A stretch of 7,311 nt of DNA from Planctomycetota bacterium (GTDB lineage Bacteria; Planctomycetota; Planctomycetia; Gemmatales; Gemmataceae). Shown here piece after piece: positions 1-7,100 of the stretch; the first letter of the stretch is position 1, and every line of letters begins with the position of its first letter. The position numbers were made by a program, and so were the translations under genes. Where the stretch lies: contig JAGWVO010000179.1 of NCBI GenBank assembly GCA_018970845.1, positions 1 through 7,311 of the forward strand, read 5' to 3'. Below the pieces are notes generated by a model. It had not been told where the DNA came from and made no database searches. It saw only the letters and a list, made by a program, of their open reading frames with translations.

Positions 1-753
1 GACCTGCAACTCGGCCGCGAGGTTGGCCTTCGCCTGAATCAGTTGTTCAGTGGACGGAATTCCATCCATAACCTTCCGCCAGGCCACGGCCACGGCCGTT
101 TTGAGGCCCGAGAAGCTGAAATCCAGCCCCTCATGAATCATCGGCCTGGGAAGGTGGAACACGCCTGGCCTGCCGTTCAAAGCCGCCTTTTCAATCGCCG
201 GCCCCCCCGGAAATCCCAGTTCCAAAAGGGCGGCGGCCTTGTCGAAAGCCTCCCCCGCGGCGTCATCCCGGGTGGTTCCGATCCGGAGCAGTTCCAAGGG
301 GCCCTTGGCGTGAAACAGGACCGTGTGCCCGCCGCTGGCAACGAGCGCGACACAAGGATAAATATCCTTTCCAGCCGCCATTCGGGATGCGTAGACATGG
401 CCTTCCAGGTGGCTCACACCCAACAGGGGAACCCCAAGCGCAACCGAAAGCATCTTGGCCACCGATACCCCGATCACCAAGGCGCCCACGAGGCCGGGCC
501 TGTGGTGAACGGCGATCGCGCCAATGTCAGCCAATCGGACGCCAGCCGACTTGAGGGCCTCGTCGATGACCGGAATCATTCGTGAAAGGTGGGCCCTTGC
601 CGCCAGTTCCGGCACGACTCCGCCAAAGCGCGCGTGCACGGAATGCTGGCTGTGAACCACGCTCGAAAGCACCCGCCCGTCATCCATGAAAACGGCGGCG
701 GCGGTCTCGTCGCAGGAAGTTTCGATTCCCAAAAATCGGGTTTCACGCGCCAC
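1..753 (-). CDS. tsaD: TsaD (Gcp/YgjD), tRNA N6-adenosine threonylcarbamoyltransferase, 3' end cut by window edge
   Basis: TsaD is the catalytic subunit that moves the threonylcarbamoyl group from threonylcarbamoyl-AMP onto A37 of ANN-decoding tRNAs (t6A), working in the cytoplasm with TsaB and TsaE. The 251 visible residues carry the ASKHA-fold signatures: GIETSCDET at residues 9-17, FGGVVPELAAR at 43-53, the metal-binding His pair HLEGH at 115-119, then ASGGHT, GEAFDKAA and a FSFSGLKTA block. The family is about 340 residues long, so roughly the last 90 lie beyond the window. The start is GTG at 753, with GAGG six bases upstream; this puts the protein start where family members begin. It overlaps the end of the TatD-like gene by 11 bases, which suggests translational coupling. 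One oddity: the usual GPGL motif reads RPGL here (Arg85). Confidence 0.96.
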   Translation of the reverse strand, partial: MARETRFLGIETSCDETAAAVFMDDGRVLSSVVHSQHSVHARFGGVVPELAARAHLSRMIPVIDEALKSAGVRLADIGAIAVHHRPGLVGALVIGVSVAKMLSVALGVPLLGVSHLEGHVYASRMAAGKDIYPCVALVASGGHTVLFHAKGPLELLRIGTTRDDAAGEAFDKAAALLELGFPGGPAIEKAALNGRPGVFHLPRPMIHEGLDFSFSGLKTAVAVAWRKVMDGIPSTEQLIQAKANLAAELQV

Positions 754-1576
754 GGGGCGCCTCGACGCGCAACGCCGGTTCGCGCCAGCGCGCCGATTGG
801 CGGAAGAACGCGAGCGGATTGTCGAGAACGATTTTCCTGATCACGGTCTCGGGATGGCCGCGGCGACGCATTTCAAGGATGAACTCGGGCACCGCCAAGG
901 GGTCGGATTTGCCCCAGTCGCCGGCCGAGTTCACCATGATCCTCTCGGTCCCATGACGCTCAATGATGTCGACGGCCCGCTGGGGCGTGCATTTTGTGGT
1001 CGGATAGAGGGTCATGCCGCACCAGAAGCCACCATCAAGAGCCGCGGCTACCGTGTGTTCCTCCACATGGTCAACGCACACCCGGGCGGGATTCACCCTC
1101 CGGTCGCCCTTGAGCATGTCGAGGATCATCCGTGTGCCCTTCAGCTTGTCCTCAAGGTGGGGAGTGTGGATGAGGATGAGTTCGTTCGTCCTCATTGCAA
1201 GGTCGACATGCTCCTGGAAAACAATCGCTTCGTTGCGGGTGTTCTTGTTCAGGCCGATCTCGCCGATCCCAAGCACGCCCGGCTTTTGAAGGAACTCCGG
1301 GATCATCGCGATCACATCCCGGGAAAGACTCACATTTTCCGCTTCCTTGGCGTTGATGCACAACCACGAATAGTGCTGGATTCCAAACTGCGCGGCCCGC
1401 CTCGGTTCCACCTCGACCAGATGTCGGAAATAGTCGCGGAAGCCATCGGCCGAACCGCGGTCGAAACCGGCCCAGAACGCCGGTTCCGATATCGCCACGC
1501 ATCCGCACCTGGCCATGCGGTGGTAGTCGTCGGTGGTCCGGCTGATCATGTGGATGTGAGGGTCGATGTAATCCAT
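743..1576 (-). CDS. TatD-family metal-dependent hydrolase, EboB-like
   Basis: This is a 277-residue TIM-barrel metal-dependent hydrolase of the TatD/amidohydrolase superfamily. The metal-site residues expected of the family are visible: HxH at 7-9 (start PHIHM), Glu106 in GIGEIGLN, His137 and His140 in IHTPH, His170 in VDH, and Asp220 in SAGDWG. The opening, DPHIHM then SRTTDDY, and the EPAFW block at 31-35 resemble from memory the EboB hydrolases of ebo clusters more than the nuclease TatD itself; the ebo clusters also hold a UbiA-type prenyltransferase and a dehydroquinate-synthase-like protein. None of those partners is in this window. The substrate is unknown. The ATG at 1576 has only a weak Shine-Dalgarno sequence. 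The stop lies inside the start of tsaD (11-base overlap), so the two form one operon. EboB is an inference; membership of the TatD superfamily is solid. Confidence 0.92.
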   Translation of the reverse strand: MDYIDPHIHMISRTTDDYHRMARCGCVAISEPAFWAGFDRGSADGFRDYFRHLVEVEPRRAAQFGIQHYSWLCINAKEAENVSLSRDVIAMIPEFLQKPGVLGIGEIGLNKNTRNEAIVFQEHVDLAMRTNELILIHTPHLEDKLKGTRMILDMLKGDRRVNPARVCVDHVEEHTVAAALDGGFWCGMTLYPTTKCTPQRAVDIIERHGTERIMVNSAGDWGKSDPLAVPEFILEMRRRGHPETVIRKIVLDNPLAFFRQSARWREPALRVEAPRGA

Positions 1577-1636
1577 GGCGGGGAATCCGGTTTTTGGCTT
1601 GGGCTTATGGTTGTTTTACCCACAATTCGCCGAACG

Positions 1637-1668
1637 AAAAAGCCGCGGGTTGGGCCCGCGGCAAAAAA
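1637..1668 (-). terminator. Rho-independent terminator of the small basic protein gene
   Basis: A perfect 8-bp GC-only stem (1642-1649 with 1655-1662) and a 5-base loop are followed, in the leftward direction, by five T (1637-1641). The stem is preceded by six T (1663-1668). It lies 25-56 bases after the stop codon of the 43-residue gene and about 60 bases before the start of the TatD-like gene, so it separates those two transcription units. On the plus strand the hairpin is followed by A, so it would not terminate rightward transcription. Confidence 0.85.
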
Positions 1669-1692
1669 GCAAATGCAGTAGGTTCCGCAGGC

Positions 1693-1824
1693 TTAGCCCG
1701 GTTTCTTGCGATCCTTGCGGCGCTTCCTGTCGAGTTGGGCGGCCCGTTTGAGCATCTTGGGAGTGGGGTGGTTGAAGGCCTTGCGGCGCCGTTTGGCCGC
1801 TGTCCTGAGTTTTCTTGAGCGCAT
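1693..1824 (-). CDS. Very small, highly basic hypothetical protein (43 aa)
   Basis: This 43-residue protein has 20 Lys/Arg (about 47%) and only two acidic residues, with no cysteine and no membrane segment. Two basic blocks (residues 2-15 and 33-41) flank a middle part, NHPTPKMLKRAAQ. Such composition is typical of nucleic-acid-binding proteins, above all small ribosomal or ribosome-associated proteins, but I do not recognise it as bL34, bL36, bS21, bTHX or Sra, so ribosome binding is only an inference. The start at 1824 is chosen because a strong AAGGAG lies six bases upstream; the open frame extends further upstream but that part has no such signal and would overlap the neighbouring gene. 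It ends with TAA, unlike the other complete genes in the window, and is followed by a strong intrinsic terminator, which supports a real, separately expressed gene. Confidence 0.8.
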   Translation of the reverse strand: MRSRKLRTAAKRRRKAFNHPTPKMLKRAAQLDRKRRKDRKKPG

Positions 1825-1830
1825 GACAAT

Positions 1831-1836
1831 CTCCTT
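1831..1836 (-). promoter_or_regulatory. Shine-Dalgarno site AAGGAG fixing the start of the 43-aa gene
   Basis: A six-base match to the anti-Shine-Dalgarno complement stands six bases before the ATG at 1824. It decides between this start and longer in-frame alternatives. Confidence 0.8.
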
Positions 1837-1887
1837 GTGATTTGAGACATTACACCAAAACGCCAAAAAACTGAAGGCCTCGGGGGC

Positions 1888-1916
1888 AAAAAAGCTGACG
1901 ATCGCCTCAGGCCAGC
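1888..1916 (-). terminator. Probable Rho-independent terminator overlapping the stop codon of the 142-aa gene
   Basis: In the leftward direction the six bases GCTGGC (1911-1916) can pair with GTCAGC (1894-1899), including one G-U pair, across an 11-base loop. Six T follow at once (1888-1893). The UGA stop of the 142-residue gene (1907-1909) sits in the loop, so the hairpin would form partly in the coding end. The stem is short, hence moderate confidence. Confidence 0.5.
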
Positions 1917-2335
1917 CCCAATTCCCTCTTGGTGGAACGGTACCAATTTGAAAACAGTCCCTTGCTGACTGGCAATCCGTTGTCATCAATCAAGGCACAA
2001 ACCATCCGTTTAACCGCGATCGGGCCTTTTACGGTTTGCAGCAATCCACGGCCCAGTTCCGCCGCCTCTTCAAAGGATTTCGGGTTCACGCTGCCATCCC
2101 TTTCCACGGCGCGCCTGAGAACCTGGCAAAGGGATTCGGTGACGGCGCTTTCGAGGATGTATCCGGATGATTCACAAACGGCGTCCAACGACATTCGGGC
2201 GCTTTCCAAGGTCATTCCCATCCCAATGCCGATTTGAAGGATGTCGCGTTCCTCGCGACGGTCGATGAATTTGTCGTCGTAAGCCCGAAGCTTCACCTGC
2301 TCGCGGAATTCCGAGGAGACATCCTCCCGGTTCAT
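1907..2335 (-). CDS. Hypothetical protein, 142 aa, mostly helical
   Basis: I do not recognise a named family. The 142-residue protein is soluble, with no signal peptide, membrane segment or cysteine pair, and looks mainly helical. Its first third has an acidic/charged stretch (YDDKFIDRREERDIL, residues about 19-33) followed by a glycine-rich GIGMGM turn. Near residues 90-103 the text ERDGSVNPKSFEEA resembles half an EF-hand loop or the acidic helix-turn of TerB-like domains, without a complete Ca-binding set. The C-terminus is basic-aromatic (SNWYRSTKREL). The start at 2335 is preferred although its Shine-Dalgarno sequence is weak (a G run about ten bases upstream), because the 32-codon extension to 2431 would be translated straight through the terminator hairpin of the gene before it. 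It is probably its own transcription unit. Confidence 0.72.
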   Translation of the reverse strand: MNREDVSSEFREQVKLRAYDDKFIDRREERDILQIGIGMGMTLESARMSLDAVCESSGYILESAVTESLCQVLRRAVERDGSVNPKSFEEAAELGRGLLQTVKGPIAVKRMVCALIDDNGLPVSKGLFSNWYRSTKRELGLA

Positions 2336-2367
2336 GGAACAAACACCCCCGGTGAACTGGCGATTCC

Positions 2368-2399
2368 AAAAAAAATCCCGCCGGGCAATCCCGGCGGGA
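2368..2399 (-). terminator. Strong Rho-independent terminator after the candidate selenoprotein gene
   Basis: A perfect 10-bp stem (2376-2385 with 2390-2399), almost all G-C, with a 4-base loop, is followed in the leftward direction by eight T (2368-2375). It begins about 30 bases after the UGA stop at 2432-2434. Its T tract ends only about 32 bases before the ATG of the next gene, leaving little room for a separate promoter downstream of it. Confidence 0.92.
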
Positions 2400-2431
2400 G
2401 GAAAATCAATCTCGCCCCGCGAGGCGGTCAC

Positions 2432-2989
2432 TCACTTGGCGGGAAGAATTTTCTTGAGATCGGCAACGATCTTCTCGATGTCAGCGGTCTTCAATTCGCC
2501 CTTCTTGAAGGCGAAATTCGACTCGACCTTGCGCTTGTTGTAAAGCACCACGGTCACATCAGCTTCCTTGGGAATCGTGTATCCCTTGGGGCCGGCCGGA
2601 TTATCGATGGAAAGGACAAGCTTCTTGAGGTCGGCAGCCTTGGCCATTTCCTTCAGCTTCTTCTCAAGGGATTCGTCGTCGTTGAGGAAAACGACAAAGC
2701 TTCCCATCTTGCAGTCGGAATTCTTCTGGGTGGCTTCGTCAATCTTCTTGACCAAACTGGTCAAGTCGTCGGAGACTTCGCGGGCGAAGATCATCGCGAC
2801 GGGGTTGGCGCCGTTGCTTCAGACAAGGCATCCCTTGTTGCCGGCATTGGGACCGGTGACATGGGTCGGGTAGAAAGCACCCGGGCTTTTGCCCACTTGG
2901 GGGCCGGATGTCAGCCCCTCGGCCATGGCCATGGAAACCATCAGGGTTCCAGCCACCGCCAAGGCGCCGAGATGATTCGGCGAACGCAT
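2432..2989 (-). CDS. Candidate selenoprotein: exported thioredoxin-like protein with a CxxU motif (in-frame UGA)
   Basis: Read from ATG 2989 to the UGA stop at 2432-2434, this frame gives 185 residues with one internal UGA at codon 57. Residues 1-23 form a signal peptide (Arg2, hydrophobic core from about 7 to 20, AMA cleavage site before Glu24), so the product should act outside the cytoplasmic membrane. Next comes GNKGCLV then UGA then SNGANPVAMIFARE: Cys54-Leu-Val-X57 followed by a beta strand, the layout of a thioredoxin-fold CxxC site. From memory, Planctomycetota have related proteins with CxxC followed by a PVxMxFAR-type strand, so the UGA sits where Cys is expected. The rest (to 185) is an intact alpha/beta domain with a VTVVLYNKRKV strand and a lysine-rich end. 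A strong AAGGAG ten bases before ATG supports the start; only a weak promoter match is seen upstream. Function is probably thiol/selenol redox; the partner is unknown. Confidence 0.82.
2775..2805 (-). promoter_or_regulatory. Possible bacterial SECIS-like hairpin downstream of the in-frame UGA
   Basis: Counting from the base after the UGA, GCGA (22-25) pairs with UCGC (32-35) around the six-base loop UGAUCU, which has a G at its second position (base 27). A lower helix (bases 14-21 with 38-44) continues with a bulged U at base 20, two bulged C at 36-37 and one C-A mismatch. Known bacterial SECIS elements have a small stem whose loop begins about 16-37 bases after the UGA with a G in its first two positions, so this fits. 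An alternative fold (UCGCG with CGCGA, 12-base loop) competes. In GC-rich DNA such hairpins arise easily by chance. Confidence 0.45.
2819..2821 (-). other. In-frame UGA codon, putative selenocysteine 57
   Basis: The codon lies in the same frame as the ATG at 2989 (56 codons before it) and as the downstream domain ending at 2432. It replaces the second cysteine of a CxxC motif. A Cys codon (UGC or UGU) differs from UGA by one base, so a sequencing error or point mutation is the main rival explanation. Confidence 0.78.
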
Positions 2990-2999
2990 GGTGAAAATA

Positions 3000-3005
3000 C
3001 TCCTT
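3000..3005 (-). promoter_or_regulatory. Shine-Dalgarno site AAGGAG for the candidate selenoprotein
   Basis: A full AAGGAG stands ten bases before the ATG at 2989. It supports translation starting upstream of the UGA. The in-frame ATG at 2794, the start a conventional caller would pick after the UGA, has no comparable site. Confidence 0.75.
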
Positions 3006-3095
3006 ATCAGCGGGCGACCGCCGCCCGACTATTTGGAAACATAACCCGTCCCGACCGGCAAGGAAAGACCCAAAATCCCGCGATATCCATTTTCC

Positions 3096-4112
3096 TCACG
3101 GATGCGAGTTGCCTGATTCCAGGCCGAGATACTGCGGTACCTTTTGCCTCAACAGGGCCAACTGCTCGATGGTGTCGCCCAGGCAGGCGAGCAAGCCAAG
3201 ATCCTGCTTTTTGATTTCCGAATTGCGTTCCAGCCAAGCCCTGGCCCTGAGCAGCTTGTACAGCTTCACCACTTTTCGGTCGCTGATGAACACCCGATGC
3301 TCCCTGGCCAATGTTTCCAACAAATTGAGGAACACCAGCTGAACCTCCCTTGGCATGAAACGGTCCCGGTCGGATTTCTCCACATCATCAAGAGGATCGG
3401 TGTCGACCCGTCCCATCTGCTCCGTCAGGAAGGCGTGGGCGGTCTCAAAATCCTCGATGGTCGCCAATCCCGATTGCCATGGCCGCAACCGCGCGTGACG
3501 CCAGGCGTCATTTTTGAGCCCGGAGTCTATGAGCCGCGAAAAACCGTCGGCACCTCCCCTCCAGATCTCCCGGCTTTCCACCTTGATGCAGAACCTGTCC
3601 CGCAGTGCCGCCATCCGGTGGTTGTCGGGAATCTCGTTGGTCGCGGCGAAGAGCATCCGCAGGGCGGCGCGCTCCGGCTTGCCATCGTCGTAATACTTGC
3701 GCTCGTTGAGGATGGTCAAAAGAACATTGAGGATCGCGGACGACGAATTGAAGATCTCGTCAAGGAACGCCACCTTGGCCATCGGAAGCTTCCCGGACAC
3801 CCGCCTGGAGAACCTTCCATCCTTGAGCGCCGACAAGTCGAGCGCGCCGAGGATTTCGGAGGGTTCGCTGAACTCGGTGAGCATGTACTCGAAATAATCC
3901 TCCCCGCCGAGGCCCATCGCCTCGGTGAACTTGAGGACGATTTCGCTCTTGGCGGTGCCGGGCTTGCCAACGATGAGCATCGGTTCCTGGGCCACCGCGG
4001 CGATGGTCATGAGGTCGATGATCCCGTTCTTGCCGACAAAATAGCGATAAAGACTTTCGCGAAGGGAAAGGATTCGCCCCCGGGCCGCCTCGGGATCCTT
4101 GGTTGCGCTCAC
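3096..4112 (-). CDS. MoxR-family AAA+ ATPase, RavA-like
   Basis: This 338-residue protein is a AAA+ ATPase of the MoxR group, which acts as a chaperone-like remodeller, usually with a von Willebrand factor A (vWA) partner. Visible motifs: Walker A GKPGTAKS at 49-56, Walker B VAFLDE at 114-119, sensor 1 Asn159 in AATNE, and arginine-finger candidates Arg171/Arg173 in ALRDRF. The LTEFSEPSEILGALDL stretch (78-93) and FLDEIFNSSSAILNVLLT resemble RavA, whose Walker A has the same Ala-Lys-Ser ending. The C-terminal part (about 250-338) is the helical lid. The start is GTG at 4112: it has GGGAGA six bases upstream and overlaps the stop of the preceding gene as GTGA. A longer frame to 4274 lies wholly inside that gene and is not used. 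The four-base overlap implies coupled translation and a shared task with the large upstream protein. Confidence 0.93.
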   Translation of the reverse strand: MSATKDPEAARGRILSLRESLYRYFVGKNGIIDLMTIAAVAQEPMLIVGKPGTAKSEIVLKFTEAMGLGGEDYFEYMLTEFSEPSEILGALDLSALKDGRFSRRVSGKLPMAKVAFLDEIFNSSSAILNVLLTILNERKYYDDGKPERAALRMLFAATNEIPDNHRMAALRDRFCIKVESREIWRGGADGFSRLIDSGLKNDAWRHARLRPWQSGLATIEDFETAHAFLTEQMGRVDTDPLDDVEKSDRDRFMPREVQLVFLNLLETLAREHRVFISDRKVVKLYKLLRARAWLERNSEIKKQDLGLLACLGDTIEQLALLRQKVPQYLGLESGNSHP

Positions 4113-7100
4113 GGCGTCTCTCCCGATTTCATCGCCTCGGCAAACTCGCTGAAAACCCGAGCTCGCAGCGATGATTCCATTTCGTCCATGATCCAGCAGT
4201 CCCGCCCCGCCACGCCCCCGCCGAGCGGCAACGAGGCGAGGCTCTCGATGCCGCGGAGACCGCCATCCACGCAACCGGGGAAAAGCGTTCCAAGCGGGGT
4301 GACCGGTTCGGACATGAGTGAGCGGAGAAGCGCCCGTATCGGATCGGCGAGCGTCGCCCCTGTTTCGCGATCCACCATGATCCTGAGGTTGATGAGCGAG
4401 TCGAGCAGGCCGACGGTGCCATCCCGCGAGGGAAGGTCGGAAGGCGGGCGGCTGAAATCCGAATCCTTGATGCGATTCCAGAAACCATCAGACCGCCTCT
4501 GCCCCGAAGCGATCGCGACCGCCTCAAGATGGGCCTCCACGGCCAATCCCGACCGGGTTGAATCGGCTCCATTGCGAATGGCCTCGGAAATCTCCCCGAG
4601 GTCGGCGGCCCTGCCGCAGGCCAGCATGCGCCGCGCCACCTTGCCAAGGAAGGCGATCACCCAAACCTGCCGCCCTCCCGCCATCTGGCGGTTCATTTCA
4701 TCGATGATCCGGCCGAGCAAACCGCCCAGGGGAAGGTTCCATTGGCACGCGAGCCTCGTCGCCGCGGCGAGCAGGAGCCAGCGTTCGTACTGGATCTCGC
4801 CCGACTGGTTTCCCGCGAAACGATTGTCCCCAAGCAACGACAGGGCGGCACCGGCCCTCCCCTCGTCGAGGATGACGGCCCGCTCCAAGACCGCCAAGGC
4901 CAACGCCGACCATTGGTGCGCCGGCAGGCGACCTTCCGAGAGGGATGCGAGGCATTCATCAAACGCCTGCGCCAGTTGCGACTGGTCGGGCGCCGCGCGC
5001 AACCGCGCGAGGCATTCGGGGCCGGCGCGGGTGAAAGGCTCGAACGGACTGACGCGTTGCTCGGGTTCCAGGAACCGCGATATTTCAAGAAACTTCCTGT
5101 AGATGTAGCGAATCTCGCCGGCTTCGCGCCCTTGGCCCGACGGCTCGAGATTGGGCGGCAACGGGCCGGAAAGGCCGCCGCCGCGGGCCTGTTCCAGCCG
5201 GTAGCGATAAGCCGCAAGCAAATGCGATACGGTGCGGGAAAGGCTCGATGCGTTGGAATGGCTTCTTCCAGCGTCGCGCTCCACGGCCCGGTCGATGACC
5301 GCCGTCGAGGAAAGGTCTCCCAGAAGCGCCAACCCGATCGACTGAGCGGCATGGCCCAGAACAAGCAGGGCATGGCAGGCGTCCGCTCCCCGGCCGGACC
5401 GGGGAAACGATGCCTCGCATTCCGACAGCAATCCCGACACCATGGGACCAACCATGGAAAGCTGGTCCTCATGCCCGGCGACTCCCGACCGGCCCACCTT
5501 GTCGGTCAACATCCTTGGCATGTCGCCATGAAGCCTGAGGTCTTCTCCCAGGCGCCTGACCAGCCGGTCGCGAGCCTCGGCGAGAAGCAGCGCGTCGCCA
5601 CCGCTAGCCATCGACGCCCCGTTCGCCGCCCACCACAAGTGCGTGAAGGGCCATCGTTCCGAGCGGGCCGCCTGCCTGAGAAAGTCCGCGACTCGCCCGG
5701 TGATCGCGGGAGCCTTGGCCCCTCGGGCCCACACCGCCCAATGCCTGCCCGGTTCGCCCGAAGGCGCATAGGCATCGAGCCCCGGAGCGGATTTGTCGCC
5801 GATGGCTGACATTTCAGCCGCGAAAAGTCGTTCCCAGTCCTGCCGCTTGTCGTCGTGCCATACCACAATCGTCAACAATCGCGCGGCTTCATGATGGTTG
5901 CCCGTTTCCGTCTCGATGTCCGCAAGCCTGGACATCAACGACAATCGCTCCTTGCCGAAAAGGCCGCCCTCGATTTCCCAAAACCGCGCGACAAGCGCCT
6001 CCCTCCTGATCTCAGGTTCCCGCGGTCCTTGGCCGGTCTCTTCAACCAAGTTGGGCGACTTCAAGTCGACGCCCGCGGCCGCCGGGGGGTCAGGTGCCGT
6101 TTCCCGGTTGGCGGAAGGTGCCGCGTTTTTCCTCGAACGGGCCCTGGCGGGCTTCGGAGTTGGCGGCGGCGACGGTTCGGCGATGGACTCCTCCCGCAAG
6201 GTGGGTGGAATCGGCGGTGACTGCGCGGCCAAGGCATCGTTGACAAGCCCGTCAAACTGGAACGAATGCTGGTCCTTCCATGCGTTAACCACCGTGACGT
6301 CACTTTCCAGCGAATAGCGAACCCAATGATCCAGAAGACGGAAATCTCCCTGTTCATCGGGCAACACGAGCACCCGGAAGCCGCCACCGCTGTCGGGCAG
6401 CAGAACGCTGGCCGTTCCCATGGCTGATCCAAGGGCCTTCCGGAGCATCAACGGCGACAGGCTTGGTTCGATCTTTCTGTCGCAAGGCAGGTATACCCCG
6501 TCGATGCCCGCCAACTCCGATAATTCCAGCGACATCGGCGGGGGTTCCGTTCGCGACTTGCCAGCCGACCTTCGCCAGCGGAAAAACACCCCGGGTTCGG
6601 GATCCGTGACAACCATGAACATGTAGCTTGAAAGCTCCGGGGGAGGCAATCGCGCCACCCATCTCCGCAGTTCAACCAAATTGTTCCCAGCATGCCACCA
6701 TGCGGAGGGGGCCGTCGGGTCGCCGCGTGGTTCAAGGCGGAGCGAGACCCGGATCGGTTCCTCCCAGTCGCCGGCTTTCAGGGGGACGATTGTCCCGATT
6801 TCAAATGTTGTTTTCCTTTCGATCGGTTCGAGGGATGGCGCCTCAACCGACTCCCACGGCCTGTCGGCATGGCACAGCATCCATCCCCCTGCCCGGGGCT
6901 GAACCGAACGCTCCATCGGATGCCGAAAACCCGCGGGAAACCACGCTCCCTTGCCTATCAGGTCCACCATCACGCTTCCGGGTCGGTTGAGCGCCAGACC
7001 AACGAGCACGAATACCGGCAGGCTGTTGCCATGAATCACCCACCACCGCCCGGACTCGCCCGCCATGCATCCCAATCGCGCCCCGTCATGCCCCAACGAA

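Noticed and set aside
686..1681. 331-codon open frame on the plus strand
   Set aside because: It is the antisense of the TatD-like hydrolase, whose metal ligands and family motifs are clear.
2819..2821. UGA as a nonsense mutation making a pseudogene
   Set aside because: The signal peptide, ribosome binding site, frame and downstream domain are all intact, with no second lesion, and the UGA falls exactly on an expected catalytic position. It remains the main alternative but is less likely than recoding.
3038..3066. Promoter for the candidate selenoprotein (TATGTT with TTTCCT, 17-base spacer)
   Set aside because: The -35 matches only three of six consensus bases, so this is no better than chance.
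3006..3095. Terminator after the MoxR ATPase gene
   Set aside because: Only a short GC hairpin without a T tract is present (around 3010-3026), so no intrinsic terminator can be supported there.
2234..3214. 326-codon open frame on the plus strand
   Set aside because: It runs antisense through the candidate selenoprotein and a terminator and has no recognisable domain or ribosome binding site. Long antisense frames are common at this GC content.
4113..4274. 54-residue N-terminal extension of the MoxR ATPase
   Set aside because: It lies entirely within the coding end of the preceding gene in another frame and is Arg/Gly-rich noise; the GTG at 4112 has a Shine-Dalgarno site and a GTGA stop-start overlap.
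3144..5102. 652-codon open frame on the plus strand
   Set aside because: It is antisense to the MoxR ATPase and the large protein, both supported by motifs or gene coupling; its product looks like random Arg/Pro/Ser-rich translation of GC-rich DNA.
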